DNA of 37,113 nt, taken from Firmicutes bacterium UBA4845. GTDB lineage: Bacteria; Bacillota; Clostridia; Tissierellales; Sedimentibacteraceae. Position 1 is the first letter of the stretch; each line of letters starts with the position of its first letter. Positions 8,926-16,024 of the stretch are shown here, in pieces. Where the stretch lies: contig DHER01000003.1 in assembly GCA_002399975.1 (NCBI GenBank), forward strand, positions 1-37,113. The letters are read 5' to 3'. Under the pieces are notes generated by a model that saw only the letters and a list, made by a program, of their open reading frames with translations, did no database searches and was not told the origin of the DNA. Made by a program: the position numbers and the translations under genes.

Positions 8926-9849
8926 TTATTTCACCTCATAACAAGCAAGGAACCTGTTAATTATCTCGTAACATAATTTTACTTGAGGGAACCTGGAAGG
9001 AAGAGTAAAAAAGCCGTGAAGTCCATCTTTCATTCTATAAATATTAACATTGTTTCCGGCTTCTCTCAAAACCTTGCCATATTGTTCACCTTCATCTCTT
9101 AGAGGACAGAATTCTGCTGTAATTATTAACGTATCAGGCTGATTTGTCAAGTCTTTTGCAAGCAAAGGTGCAAAATACTGGCTGTATCTGTCCTCGTCCT
9201 TGCTTATATACAAATCCATATAGTCGCAAATTTTTTTAGATGTCAGCAGATATTCCGTTCCATTCTCATGTACAGATGTAAAAGGCGATGTCTGACTATG
9301 GTTGTTGTAGGCTGCAGGATAAATTAGTATTTGCCTTTTTATTTCAAATTCCTTTCTTTCCCTTGCAAGCAACGATACGGCGGCAGCTAAATTTCCACCG
9401 GCGCTGTCTCCTATTATGGTAATGCTTTTAGCATTTACTCCTTTATTTACAATAAGTGATTTTGCAACCTGGTAGCAATCCTCCAAGCCTGCCGGAAATG
9501 GATGCTCCGGAGCTAATCTATAATCTACAGATATAACCTTATGCTTAGTTGCTTTTGCCATATTTGAACAAACACTGCTATAGGTGTCAATATTTCCTGC
9601 AATCCACCCGCCTCCGTGAAAAAATAACAGAACAGGGTATTCGCCTTCTTCACCTGGAGAAAAAATCCTTATGGGAATGCTGCGATAACCTGATTCTACA
9701 GTACAGTCCAATGTATTAAAAAGCGGTTTTAAATAATTCCTGTGAGTCAAATTAACTAAATTCCTGTGAAGTACATAATTTTTCTTTATGTCAATATCTT
9801 TGTAGGATATTGCTTTAAGGGCAGCTCTCACAACCTTGTTTATAGCCAT
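8926..9849 (-). CDS. Alpha/beta hydrolase, hormone-sensitive-lipase-type esterase
   Basis: This is a serine esterase of the HSL family acting on short acyl esters. The oxyanion motif HGGGWIAG lies at 78-85, the nucleophile elbow GDSAGGN at 147-153 (Ser149), the acid near Asp252 in AEFCPLRDEG, and His278 in KDGLHGFF. Length (307) is typical, with no signal peptide, so it is probably cytoplasmic. GAGGT lies four bases before the ATG. It is first in a three-gene operon with zero and six bases between genes. Operon context with an acyltransferase suggests a specific ester metabolite instead of general lipid turnover; that is inference. Confidence 0.88.
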   Translation of the reverse strand: MAINKVVRAALKAISYKDIDIKKNYVLHRNLVNLTHRNYLKPLFNTLDCTVESGYRSIPIRIFSPGEEGEYPVLLFFHGGGWIAGNIDTYSSVCSNMAKATKHKVISVDYRLAPEHPFPAGLEDCYQVAKSLIVNKGVNAKSITIIGDSAGGNLAAAVSLLARERKEFEIKRQILIYPAAYNNHSQTSPFTSVHENGTEYLLTSKKICDYMDLYISKDEDRYSQYFAPLLAKDLTNQPDTLIITAEFCPLRDEGEQYGKVLREAGNNVNIYRMKDGLHGFFTLPSRFPQVKLCYEIINRFLACYEVK

Positions 9850-9880
9850 AACTACCTCACTTCATCGATTTATACCACAT

Positions 9881-9910
9881 ATTATACAATATAAAATCCA
9901 TATGTGTCTA
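9881..9910 (-). promoter_or_regulatory. Candidate promoter of the esterase operon
   Basis: Minus strand TAGACA (9905-9910), an 18-base spacer and TATAAT (9881-9886). The start point would be near 9874, giving a leader of about 25 bases before the esterase ATG. Confidence 0.5.
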
Positions 9911-9943
9911 TTATATATTCTGCGGAATTACTTACCTTTTATG

Positions 9944-9971
9944 TTGACATTTGTCCTTATTCAGTTAAAAT
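9944..9971 (+). promoter_or_regulatory. Candidate promoter of the rubredoxin gene
   Basis: TTGACA at 9944-9949, a 16-base spacer and TAAAAT at 9966-9971. It lies back to back with the esterase promoter in the same 152-base gap and would give a leader of about 24 bases. Confidence 0.55.
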
Positions 9972-10001
9972 AATATTAAGAACATATAAGGAGGATAAAT
10001 T

Positions 10002-10160
10002 ATGCAAAAATACGTATGTGACGCATGTGGCTATGTATATGATCCGGCAGAAGGAGATCCGGACAACGGTATAGCTCCAGGCACTTCATTTGACAATTTG
10101 CCGGATGACTGGGTTTGCCCTCTTTGCGGAGTTGGCAAAGACCAGTTTTCACCTGAATAA
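10002..10160 (+). CDS. Rubredoxin
   Basis: This 52-residue protein binds one Fe through four cysteines: CDACGY (Cys6, Cys9) and CPLCGVG (Cys39, Cys42). It has the conserved core aromatics YVYDPAEGDPDNGI and the DWVCP turn. Rubredoxins carry single electrons at low potential in the cytoplasm, in clostridia chiefly to oxygen- and peroxide-reducing flavodiiron proteins and rubrerythrins. AGGAGG lies seven bases before the ATG. The gene is a single unit, with its own promoter and a strong terminator. Partner reductases are not in the window. Identification is certain despite the short length. Confidence 0.97.
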   Translation: MQKYVCDACGYVYDPAEGDPDNGIAPGTSFDNLPDDWVCPLCGVGKDQFSPE

Positions 10161-10168
10161 AAGTGTAT

Positions 10169-10196
10169 AAAAAGGCGATGATGCCATCGCCTTTTT
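10169..10196. terminator. Bidirectional terminator between rubredoxin and mnmA
   Basis: A 12-base-pair stem (10169-10180 with 10185-10196), four-base loop, flanked by A5 and T5. It ends rubredoxin on the plus strand and mnmA on the minus strand. Confidence 0.88.
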
Positions 10197-10208
10197 ACAA
10201 TCATACTA

Positions 10209-11285
10209 CTATATAATAGTTCCCCCGCCTATTACAATATCGCCGTCATAAAAAACCGCCGCCTGCCCCGGAGTTATTGCCCGCTGTTTATCTTTAAATT
10301 CTACAAGAATTCTGTCATCATCTACAGGATGCAGCAAAGCTTCCGATTCTTTCTGCGTGTATCTTGTTTTAACTGTAGCCTTCATAGTTCCGGTAAGTTT
10401 TTCTATTGAAATAAAGTTTATACATTCTGCCTGCAGTCTGTCTGTATACAGTTCTTCTTCATCACCTAAGGTAACGGTATTTTTTTCTTTGTTTTTATCT
10501 ACAACATAAGCCGGCTTCCCCAACGGAATACCAAGGCCTTTGCGCTGTCCCACAGTATAGTGAATTATTCCTTTATGCCTACCCAAAACATTGCCTTTTG
10601 TATCAACAAAATTACCTTCTTTAGATTTAATTCCAATTTTGTTTTCAAGAAAACCTGCATAGTTACCATCCTGAACAAAACATATATCCTGGCTATCGGG
10701 TTTTCTCGCATTTATCAGTCTTCTTTCTTCAGCAACTTCCCGCACTTCTGTCTTGTGCATTTCACCTAGAGGAAACAAGATTCTGGATAAATCATGTTGT
10801 GAAAGCACATATAAAACGTAGCTCTGATCCTTTGATCCGTCTACTGCCTTTTTTAGCAAGTACCTTCCGCTTCCACTGTCAAATTCTACTCGCGCATAGT
10901 GGCCGGTTGCAATATAATCCTTCTCCATTAAAACCGCTCTTTCTATAAACTTACTGAATTTAATATATTTGTTGCAGTCAATACATGGATTAGGAGTATT
11001 ACCTGCTTCATAGCTGCGTGCAAATTTATTGATTACTTCTTCTTTAAATGCATCTTTAAAATTAAATACAAAATGTTCTATACCCAATTTGTAACACACG
11101 CTTCTTGCATCCTCCACATCTTCCAAGGAGCAGCAGGTTCTTGTCCTGCATGATGTAAGTATGTCTTCGTTTCCAAACAACTTTAATGTTGCGCCACATA
11201 TATCATAACCAAGTTCTCTCAGCAGCACAGCCGCTACTGAACTGTCAACTCCGCCGCTCATGGCTACCATAACTTTTTTTTTCAT
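10209..11285 (-). CDS. mnmA: tRNA-specific 2-thiouridylase
   Basis: MnmA adenylates U34 of tRNA Lys, Glu and Gln, then transfers persulfide sulfur to make 2-thiouridine in the cytoplasm. The PP-loop is at residues 8-16 (AMSGGVDSS). The catalytic cysteines sit in NPCIDCNKYIKF (about Cys104) and DSQDICFV (Cys202). GHYARV and YTVGQRKGLGI are family signatures. Length (358) is normal. No cysteine desulfurase (IscS/NifS) gene is adjacent, although one often is in clostridia. The ribosome site is modest (AGGATA), and the leader between promoter and start is only about 53 bases, most of it occupied by a terminator-like hairpin. Confidence 0.96.
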   Translation of the reverse strand: MKKKVMVAMSGGVDSSVAAVLLRELGYDICGATLKLFGNEDILTSCRTRTCCSLEDVEDARSVCYKLGIEHFVFNFKDAFKEEVINKFARSYEAGNTPNPCIDCNKYIKFSKFIERAVLMEKDYIATGHYARVEFDSGSGRYLLKKAVDGSKDQSYVLYVLSQHDLSRILFPLGEMHKTEVREVAEERRLINARKPDSQDICFVQDGNYAGFLENKIGIKSKEGNFVDTKGNVLGRHKGIIHYTVGQRKGLGIPLGKPAYVVDKNKEKNTVTLGDEEELYTDRLQAECINFISIEKLTGTMKATVKTRYTQKESEALLHPVDDDRILVEFKDKQRAITPGQAAVFYDGDIVIGGGTII

Positions 11286-11302
11286 ATTCGTTATCCTATC
11301 CT

Positions 11303-11329
11303 AAAAAACAGGACATCATCGTCCTGTTT
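11303..11329 (-). terminator. Terminator-like hairpin in the mnmA leader (possible attenuator)
   Basis: On the minus strand AAACAGGAC pairs with GTCCTGTTT (11321-11329 with 11306-11314, six-base loop) and runs into a total of six T. The T-run ends 17 bases before the mnmA ATG and the hairpin begins about 10 bases after the predicted transcription start. It could instead simply terminate transcripts arriving from the upstream carrier gene. Confidence 0.65.
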
Positions 11330-11345
11330 AAAAATCTTATATGTC

Positions 11346-11374
11346 ATTATATAATTTCAAATAACTGTTGTCAA
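11346..11374 (-). promoter_or_regulatory. Consensus sigma-A promoter for mnmA
   Basis: Minus strand TTGACA (11369-11374), exactly 17 bases, then TATAAT (11346-11351). Both boxes match consensus perfectly. The start would be near 11339. Confidence 0.8.
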
Positions 11375-11478
11375 TATTTAAAGATCTTAAGTAGCAGCAA
11401 TACTCCTGCTCAGCATAAATTAAGGTGTTTAAAGCTGTCCTGTAGCACTGTGTCTTCATTTTTTTGACCAAAATTAAA

Positions 11479-12882
11479 TTACAGACCAATAATAACAGCC
11501 GCCGTAACAATAACAATTTGTGCTATAAACATAATCCCAAATAGTGGCCCATAGAATCTCCACCATCTCTCTATGGGTATCTCTGACAACCCGCATACTA
11601 TGACAACGCTGGATGTAGGAAACAATAAATCTGCAAATGAACTTCCAAATTGGAAAGTCAAACATACAATTTCTCTGGAAACTCCTATTAAATCTCCTAT
11701 TGGCACCATTATAGGTATTGTTGTGGCCGCTTGCCCCGAACCCGACGGAATAAAAAAGTTAATTATCGTATGCATAACCAACATTCCGTAAGATGCCAGT
11801 AATTCCGGAAGACCTTCAAGAGATGTTGCCATAAAATTAATAATTGTATCAATAATTTTACCATCTTGCATAACTACAAGTATGGCTCTCGCAAAACCTA
11901 CGACCAATGCTCCAAAAGCAACACTTGCGCACCCTTTTATGAATTCATTTGCTATTTTATCCGCATTCCATCCATCAATAAGCGCAGCTGAAATTCCCAT
12001 CAAAATAAATACTCCTGTTAATTGTGTCGTTCCCCATCCATGTCTTACAGAGCCCCATACAATTAACAACAGTGAAAGAACAACAACAATCAGTATAAAT
12101 TTATGTTTCAGAGTAACTTTATATTTTAGTAATTCCTCCTTATTCAAGGAAAAAGCCGTTTTCTCTCCCAGCATAAAGCTTTTTGAAGGATCCTTTTTTA
12201 TTTTTGTACCATAACGCAATATCCACCAAATTGATATAACAGAAAAAATAATTAAGGATATTACTCTTATTCCTAAATTAGAATATAGCGGAAGCCCAGC
12301 AATGGATTGTGCTACAACAACATTATACGGATTCATGGTACCTCCTGCAAATCCCATAAATGCTCCTAAAGCAACGATTGACGCACCCCATATGGCATCA
12401 TATCCTAATGCAACCCCCAAACCTACAAACAATGGATAAAATCCGTTAAATTCATTTAACATTCCGAATAAAGAACCGCATAACGCAAATATTGTGAAAA
12501 GAAAAATAACTAATATTTTTTCTCTGCGGCCATAAAACCTTTTCAAAAGGCTGCCTAATAAGGTATTGAAAGCACCTGTCTGAATAACTATGTGAAAAGC
12601 ACCGTTTACTAAAAAAATTAATATAACTACATCTGCCGCGGCAATAGCCCCTTTATGGAAGGACGCGGCAAAATCTATAATTCCTGCCGGATTGGCCTGG
12701 TCCCTTTCTATTGTGTGATAGGAGCCCGGAATTACAAGGTTTCTTGTGGTTCCTCCAGCGTCAACGCTTTCATAGTCAAATTCCCCAGGCTGAATTATCC
12801 ATGTCAAAATAGACATTAAAAGTACTATAAAAAATATAATTACATAAGTATGAGGAACTTTCATTTTAAAACTTTTTTTCAT
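11479..12882 (-). CDS. YfcC/DcuC-family membrane carrier (amino-acid or dicarboxylate antiporter type)
   Basis: This is a polytopic inner-membrane protein of 467 residues with about 12 hydrophobic segments. The family opening KVPHTYVIIFFIVLLMSILTWIIQPGEF is followed by an external PGSYHTIE loop. A repeated inverted half carries the re-entrant-type motifs NPYNVVVAQSIAG and FIPSGSGQAATTIPIMVPIGDLIGVSR. Relatives (YfcC, ArcD-like and DcuC carriers of the IT superfamily) move arginine/ornithine, peptides or C4-dicarboxylates; the substrate cannot be told here. An upstream TTG at 12894 overlaps the ribosome site. GGAGG five bases before the ATG at 12882 marks the start. The leader is unusually long and has no identified function. 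Confidence 0.85.
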   Translation of the reverse strand: MKKSFKMKVPHTYVIIFFIVLLMSILTWIIQPGEFDYESVDAGGTTRNLVIPGSYHTIERDQANPAGIIDFAASFHKGAIAAADVVILIFLVNGAFHIVIQTGAFNTLLGSLLKRFYGRREKILVIFLFTIFALCGSLFGMLNEFNGFYPLFVGLGVALGYDAIWGASIVALGAFMGFAGGTMNPYNVVVAQSIAGLPLYSNLGIRVISLIIFSVISIWWILRYGTKIKKDPSKSFMLGEKTAFSLNKEELLKYKVTLKHKFILIVVVLSLLLIVWGSVRHGWGTTQLTGVFILMGISAALIDGWNADKIANEFIKGCASVAFGALVVGFARAILVVMQDGKIIDTIINFMATSLEGLPELLASYGMLVMHTIINFFIPSGSGQAATTIPIMVPIGDLIGVSREIVCLTFQFGSSFADLLFPTSSVVIVCGLSEIPIERWWRFYGPLFGIMFIAQIVIVTAAVIIGL

Positions 12883-13261
12883 TTCATCCTCCAAATTTAT
12901 ATATTTCTTTAATTAAAATTGACTGCGTATCTATTCTTCACTTTCAAACCGCAGTAATATATAGGCTTTTATACTAAGTTAGTCTGCCTGTTAGAAACAA
13001 TGGTCTCATAGCACATGACGAGTTTATTTCCCTCCTATTAAATCGTTTTCAACAATATAATTAAATTACCATTTACCTACATCTCCTTTCTCACATTACT
13101 TTGCACATATTAAAATTTCATTATCTCATATCTCTACTTGTTTGTACTATTTATTTCTAAGTAATAATATTATATGCATTATATTATAATTTTAAATGTA
13201 GCTTTTCTTCTTTTTTTATCTATTTAATGTGCATACTGCACAACTTCAATAAGTATAAATC
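12883..13261. other. Intergenic region with long leader of the carrier gene
   Basis: No gene of ordinary size is visible. On the minus strand there is a weak promoter-like TTTAAA and TATAAT (-10 at 13169-13174), which would give a leader of about 280 bases. Within it AGGAGG (13029-13034) precedes a short open frame. A perfect inverted repeat TGTGCA-TAC-TGCACA lies at 13228-13242. I recognise no riboswitch class. Confidence 0.5.
13228..13242. repeat. Perfect inverted repeat TGTGCA-TAC-TGCACA, possible operator
   Basis: Six-base arms with a three-base centre, about 345 bases upstream of the carrier start and just outside the hcp terminator. Its position relative to the weak promoter (centre near -73) would suit an activator. 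The protein is unknown. Confidence 0.4.
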
Positions 13262-13300
13262 AAAACTGCTTGAGATATTTCTTATCTCAAGCAGTTTTTT
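13262..13300. terminator. Terminator of hcp, long stem
   Basis: A 16-base-pair perfect stem (13262-13277 with 13283-13298), five-base loop, with T6 on the plus side and T4 on the minus side. It lies 41 bases past the hcp stop. Confidence 0.88.
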
Positions 13301-13339
13301 GCCAAACTTTCTTACTTATAGACTAAACCATGTTGTTAA

Positions 13340-14977
13340 TTATTCCAGGAATGTTTTCAAATCGTCTTCAATAGTTCCTACTCCTGCTATACCAAAGTCT
13401 TCAACTAATACTTTTGCAACATTTGGCGATAAAAATGCAGGCAGTGTGGGACCAAGATGTACGTTCTTAACTCCCAGGTAAAGTAGTGAAAGCAATACTA
13501 TTACAGCTTTTTGTTCATACCATGCAATATTATAAGCTATAGGCAATTCATTTATATCATCAAGTTCAAATATTTCTTTCAGTTTTAAAGCTATTAAGAC
13601 TAATGAATATGAGTCGTTGCATTGGCCGGCATCTAATACTCTCGGAATCCCGCCGATATCTCCTAAGCCTAATTTATTATATCTGTATTTTGCACAACCT
13701 GCTGTTAAAATAACTGTGTCTTTCGGCAGTGCTTTTGCAAATTCAGTATAATAATTCCTTGATTTTGCTCTGCCATCACATCCTGCCATTACAAAGAATT
13801 TTTTAATTGCTCCTGATTTAACTGCATCAACAATCTTGTCAGCCAGAGCAAATACTTGTCCATGGGCGAACCCTCCCACAATCTCTCCATTTTCGATCTC
13901 TGTCGGTACAGTACATTTTTTAGCAAGTTCTATAATTTCAGAAAAGTCTTTTTCTTCTCCTGTTGCTCCATCTATATGTCTGCATCCCGGATATCCCGCA
14001 GATCCTGTTGTAAACAGCCTGTTTTTATAGCTGTCCTTTGGAGGCACGATACAGTTTGTAGTCATTAATATTGGACCGTTAAATGATTCAAACTCCTCTT
14101 TTTGTTTCCACCAGGCGTTCCCATAATTTCCAACCAAGTTTTTGTATTTCTTTAAATTTGGATAATAATGTGCCGGAAGCATTTCTGAATGAGTGTATAC
14201 ATCAATTCCTGTACCTTCCGTTTGTTTCAGCAATTGTTCCATGTCACCCAAATCATGACCTGAAACTAATATTCCAGGGGTTTTGCCTACTCCAGTATTA
14301 ACCTTTGTGATTTCAGGATTTCCATACACTGAAGTGTTTGCATTATCAAGCAAAGCCATTGTTTTTACTCCGAATTCACCGGTTTTTAACGTTAAAGCAA
14401 TCAAGTCTTTAACTTCCAATGTATCATCTAATAATTTTGACAAAGTATCCTGAATAAAAACATCTATTCCTTCATCATCAAATCCAAGTACATTTGCATG
14501 CTTCAGGTAAGCGGACATTCCTTTTAATCCATATGTGATAAGCTCTCTAAGGCTTCTTATATCTTCATTTTTTGTTTTCAATACGCCTACCGTCTTTGCT
14601 TTTTCTTCAAATTCTTCATTAGTTTCTGCAGTCCATAAGGCTACTTTACTTAAATTTTCTTTATTTTTTAGTTTATTTATCAAATCATTGTTTACTTTTA
14701 AAGTCATGCTCACCCGGTCGTAAAATACACTTATATCAAAGTTTGCATTTGTAATAGTTGTAAATAAATTTAAAGTTATCAAGTGGTTAACATCAGAAGT
14801 TATTTCTTTTCCTTCGTTTCTTAATCTTGTTGTAATCTCAGATAATCCTTTTGATGCATATATCAATAAGTCCTGCATTCTTGCAGTTTCCGGCGATTTC
14901 CCGCAAACGCCTGCTTTTGTGCATCCTTTGCAGCCTGCTGTTTCCTGACATTGGTAACAAAACATTGCATTTTCCAT
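13340..14977 (-). CDS. hcp: Hydroxylamine reductase, hybrid cluster protein class I
   Basis: Hcp reduces hydroxylamine to ammonia in vitro and acts as an NO reductase in cells. It carries one ordinary Fe-S cubane and one hybrid Fe-S-O cluster. The N-terminal cluster motif is Cys7, 10, 19 and 25 (C-x2-C-x8-C-x5-C), the class I arrangement. Hybrid-cluster ligands lie in the C-terminal half: GHDLGDMEQ, TTNCIVPP, GYPGC, AGCDGRAKSRNYY, TAGCAKYRYNKL and DAGQCNDSYS. Length (545) is normal. GGAGG is nine bases before the ATG. No partner Hcr is adjacent, as usual in anaerobes. A class-II-spaced CRP/FNR-type palindrome upstream suggests activation under nitrosative stress. Confidence 0.96.
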   Translation of the reverse strand: MENAMFCYQCQETAGCKGCTKAGVCGKSPETARMQDLLIYASKGLSEITTRLRNEGKEITSDVNHLITLNLFTTITNANFDISVFYDRVSMTLKVNNDLINKLKNKENLSKVALWTAETNEEFEEKAKTVGVLKTKNEDIRSLRELITYGLKGMSAYLKHANVLGFDDEGIDVFIQDTLSKLLDDTLEVKDLIALTLKTGEFGVKTMALLDNANTSVYGNPEITKVNTGVGKTPGILVSGHDLGDMEQLLKQTEGTGIDVYTHSEMLPAHYYPNLKKYKNLVGNYGNAWWKQKEEFESFNGPILMTTNCIVPPKDSYKNRLFTTGSAGYPGCRHIDGATGEEKDFSEIIELAKKCTVPTEIENGEIVGGFAHGQVFALADKIVDAVKSGAIKKFFVMAGCDGRAKSRNYYTEFAKALPKDTVILTAGCAKYRYNKLGLGDIGGIPRVLDAGQCNDSYSLVLIALKLKEIFELDDINELPIAYNIAWYEQKAVIVLLSLLYLGVKNVHLGPTLPAFLSPNVAKVLVEDFGIAGVGTIEDDLKTFLE

Positions 14978-15030
14978 CTTATCTTTCCTCCATTTTTTTA
15001 AAATTATTTATTTAATACTTTGATACTTAA

Positions 15031-15072
15031 ATCATATAGTAATTACTTTTTAAATTCTGTAACATCTGTTAC
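15031..15072 (-). promoter_or_regulatory. hcp promoter with CRP/FNR-type operator
   Basis: A perfect palindrome GTAACA-TC-TGTTAC (15059-15072) is centred at 15065.5. A minus-strand TATGAT (15031-15036) would set the start near 15024, putting the palindrome at -41.5, the class II activator position. No good -35 hexamer is present, as expected for an activated promoter. HcpR, a CRP/FNR-family regulator, is known to control hcp in anaerobes; assignment to HcpR is inference. Confidence 0.6.
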
Positions 15073-15145
15073 GAAATTTAAGTAAGAATTTCGGCAATAA
15101 GCCTTGCCTTAAAAGTAATTTCTTTATCCGAGGAAGGATAATCAT

Positions 15146-15184
15146 AAAATAAGGCTTTGGACATAAGCACAAAGCCTTATTTTT
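15146..15184. terminator. Terminator of the glutathione peroxidase gene
   Basis: A 14-base-pair stem (15146-15159 with 15170-15183), ten-base loop, T-rich on both sides, 38 bases past the peroxidase stop. It also insulates hcp from upstream transcription. Confidence 0.83.
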
Positions 15185-15221
15185 CTTCATATTAGTTAAG
15201 GATAAGTAGCCTAACTAATTG

Positions 15222-15824
15222 TTAATTGTCAATGCACCCATCTGAGAAATCCGGATGACAAACAGTTTCAATATTTTCGATGTTTTCAGTTTTTAAAAGT
15301 TCTTTCACATTCTGTTCAATTTCTTCAGGAGTTATGTTAGGCGCAAATCTTGCTACCACTGTTCCTTCTTTATTAATTAAGAACTTTGTAAAATTCCACC
15401 TGATATCATTTTCTGCTATTCCCGGTGTAAATTGTTTTACTTTTTCATAAAATTCATTGGTTTCTTTATCCCTGTGTTCTTTCCCTGCTGCAGTTTTTAA
15501 ATATTTATATAAAGGTTCTTCATTTTTGCCATTCACTTCTATTTTAGAAAATTGTTTAAAATCAACACCAAAATTCAATCTACAAAATCCTACAATCTCT
15601 TCGTCTGTTCCGGGTGCCTGGCCAAGGAACTGATTGCTTGGAAAGTCTAATATTTCAAATCCTTCACCCTTATATTTCTCATACAATTTTTCAAGTCCGT
15701 CGTATTGCGGAGTAAATCCGCATCCTGTGGCACCATTAATCACCAATAAAACTTTACCCTTGTAATCTGACAAAGCCACATCCTTGCTTTCTGTATCTTT
15801 TACTGTAAAATCATATATTTTCAT
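15222..15824 (-). CDS. Glutathione peroxidase family thiol peroxidase
   Basis: This cytoplasmic peroxidase reduces H2O2 or organic hydroperoxides; bacterial Cys forms mostly use thioredoxin in place of glutathione. The peroxidatic residue is Cys35 in NGATGCGFTPQYDGL, an unusual variant of the common NVASxCGFT. The catalytic Trp-Asn pair is WNFTKF at about 143-148. The usual second motif FPCNQF is FPSNQF (Ser63). At 200 residues it exceeds the normal 160 or so, through a charged insert (about 112-140) and a C-terminal tail containing two cysteines (VCHPDFSDGC). Those tail cysteines could act as resolving thiols; that is speculation. Its own terminator separates it from hcp, so the two are not an operon. 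Confidence 0.9.
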   Translation of the reverse strand: MKIYDFTVKDTESKDVALSDYKGKVLLVINGATGCGFTPQYDGLEKLYEKYKGEGFEILDFPSNQFLGQAPGTDEEIVGFCRLNFGVDFKQFSKIEVNGKNEEPLYKYLKTAAGKEHRDKETNEFYEKVKQFTPGIAENDIRWNFTKFLINKEGTVVARFAPNITPEEIEQNVKELLKTENIENIETVCHPDFSDGCIDN

Positions 15825-16024
15825 GAAATCCTCCCATATAACTCTAATAATTTATTATGTGTTGTTATACCCGCCATACAAAAATCTAATCAAAAATTTT
15901 TTAAAACTTTATTCAATTGAATACAAAATTAACAATAATATTCATCATTTAATATTTATAATTTTATAAATTTGAGGATATATTTTTCTATTTTGAAAAT
16001 AATAATCTAGGAGGTGTTTATATA

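Noticed and set aside
15718..15724. Selenocysteine in the glutathione peroxidase
   Set aside because: The active-site codon (Cys35) is an ordinary cysteine codon, not TGA, and the frame is uninterrupted.
15912..15921. TTCAATTGAA palindrome upstream of the peroxidase gene
   Set aside because: Short and AT-only in its arms; no promoter spacing supports it as an operator.
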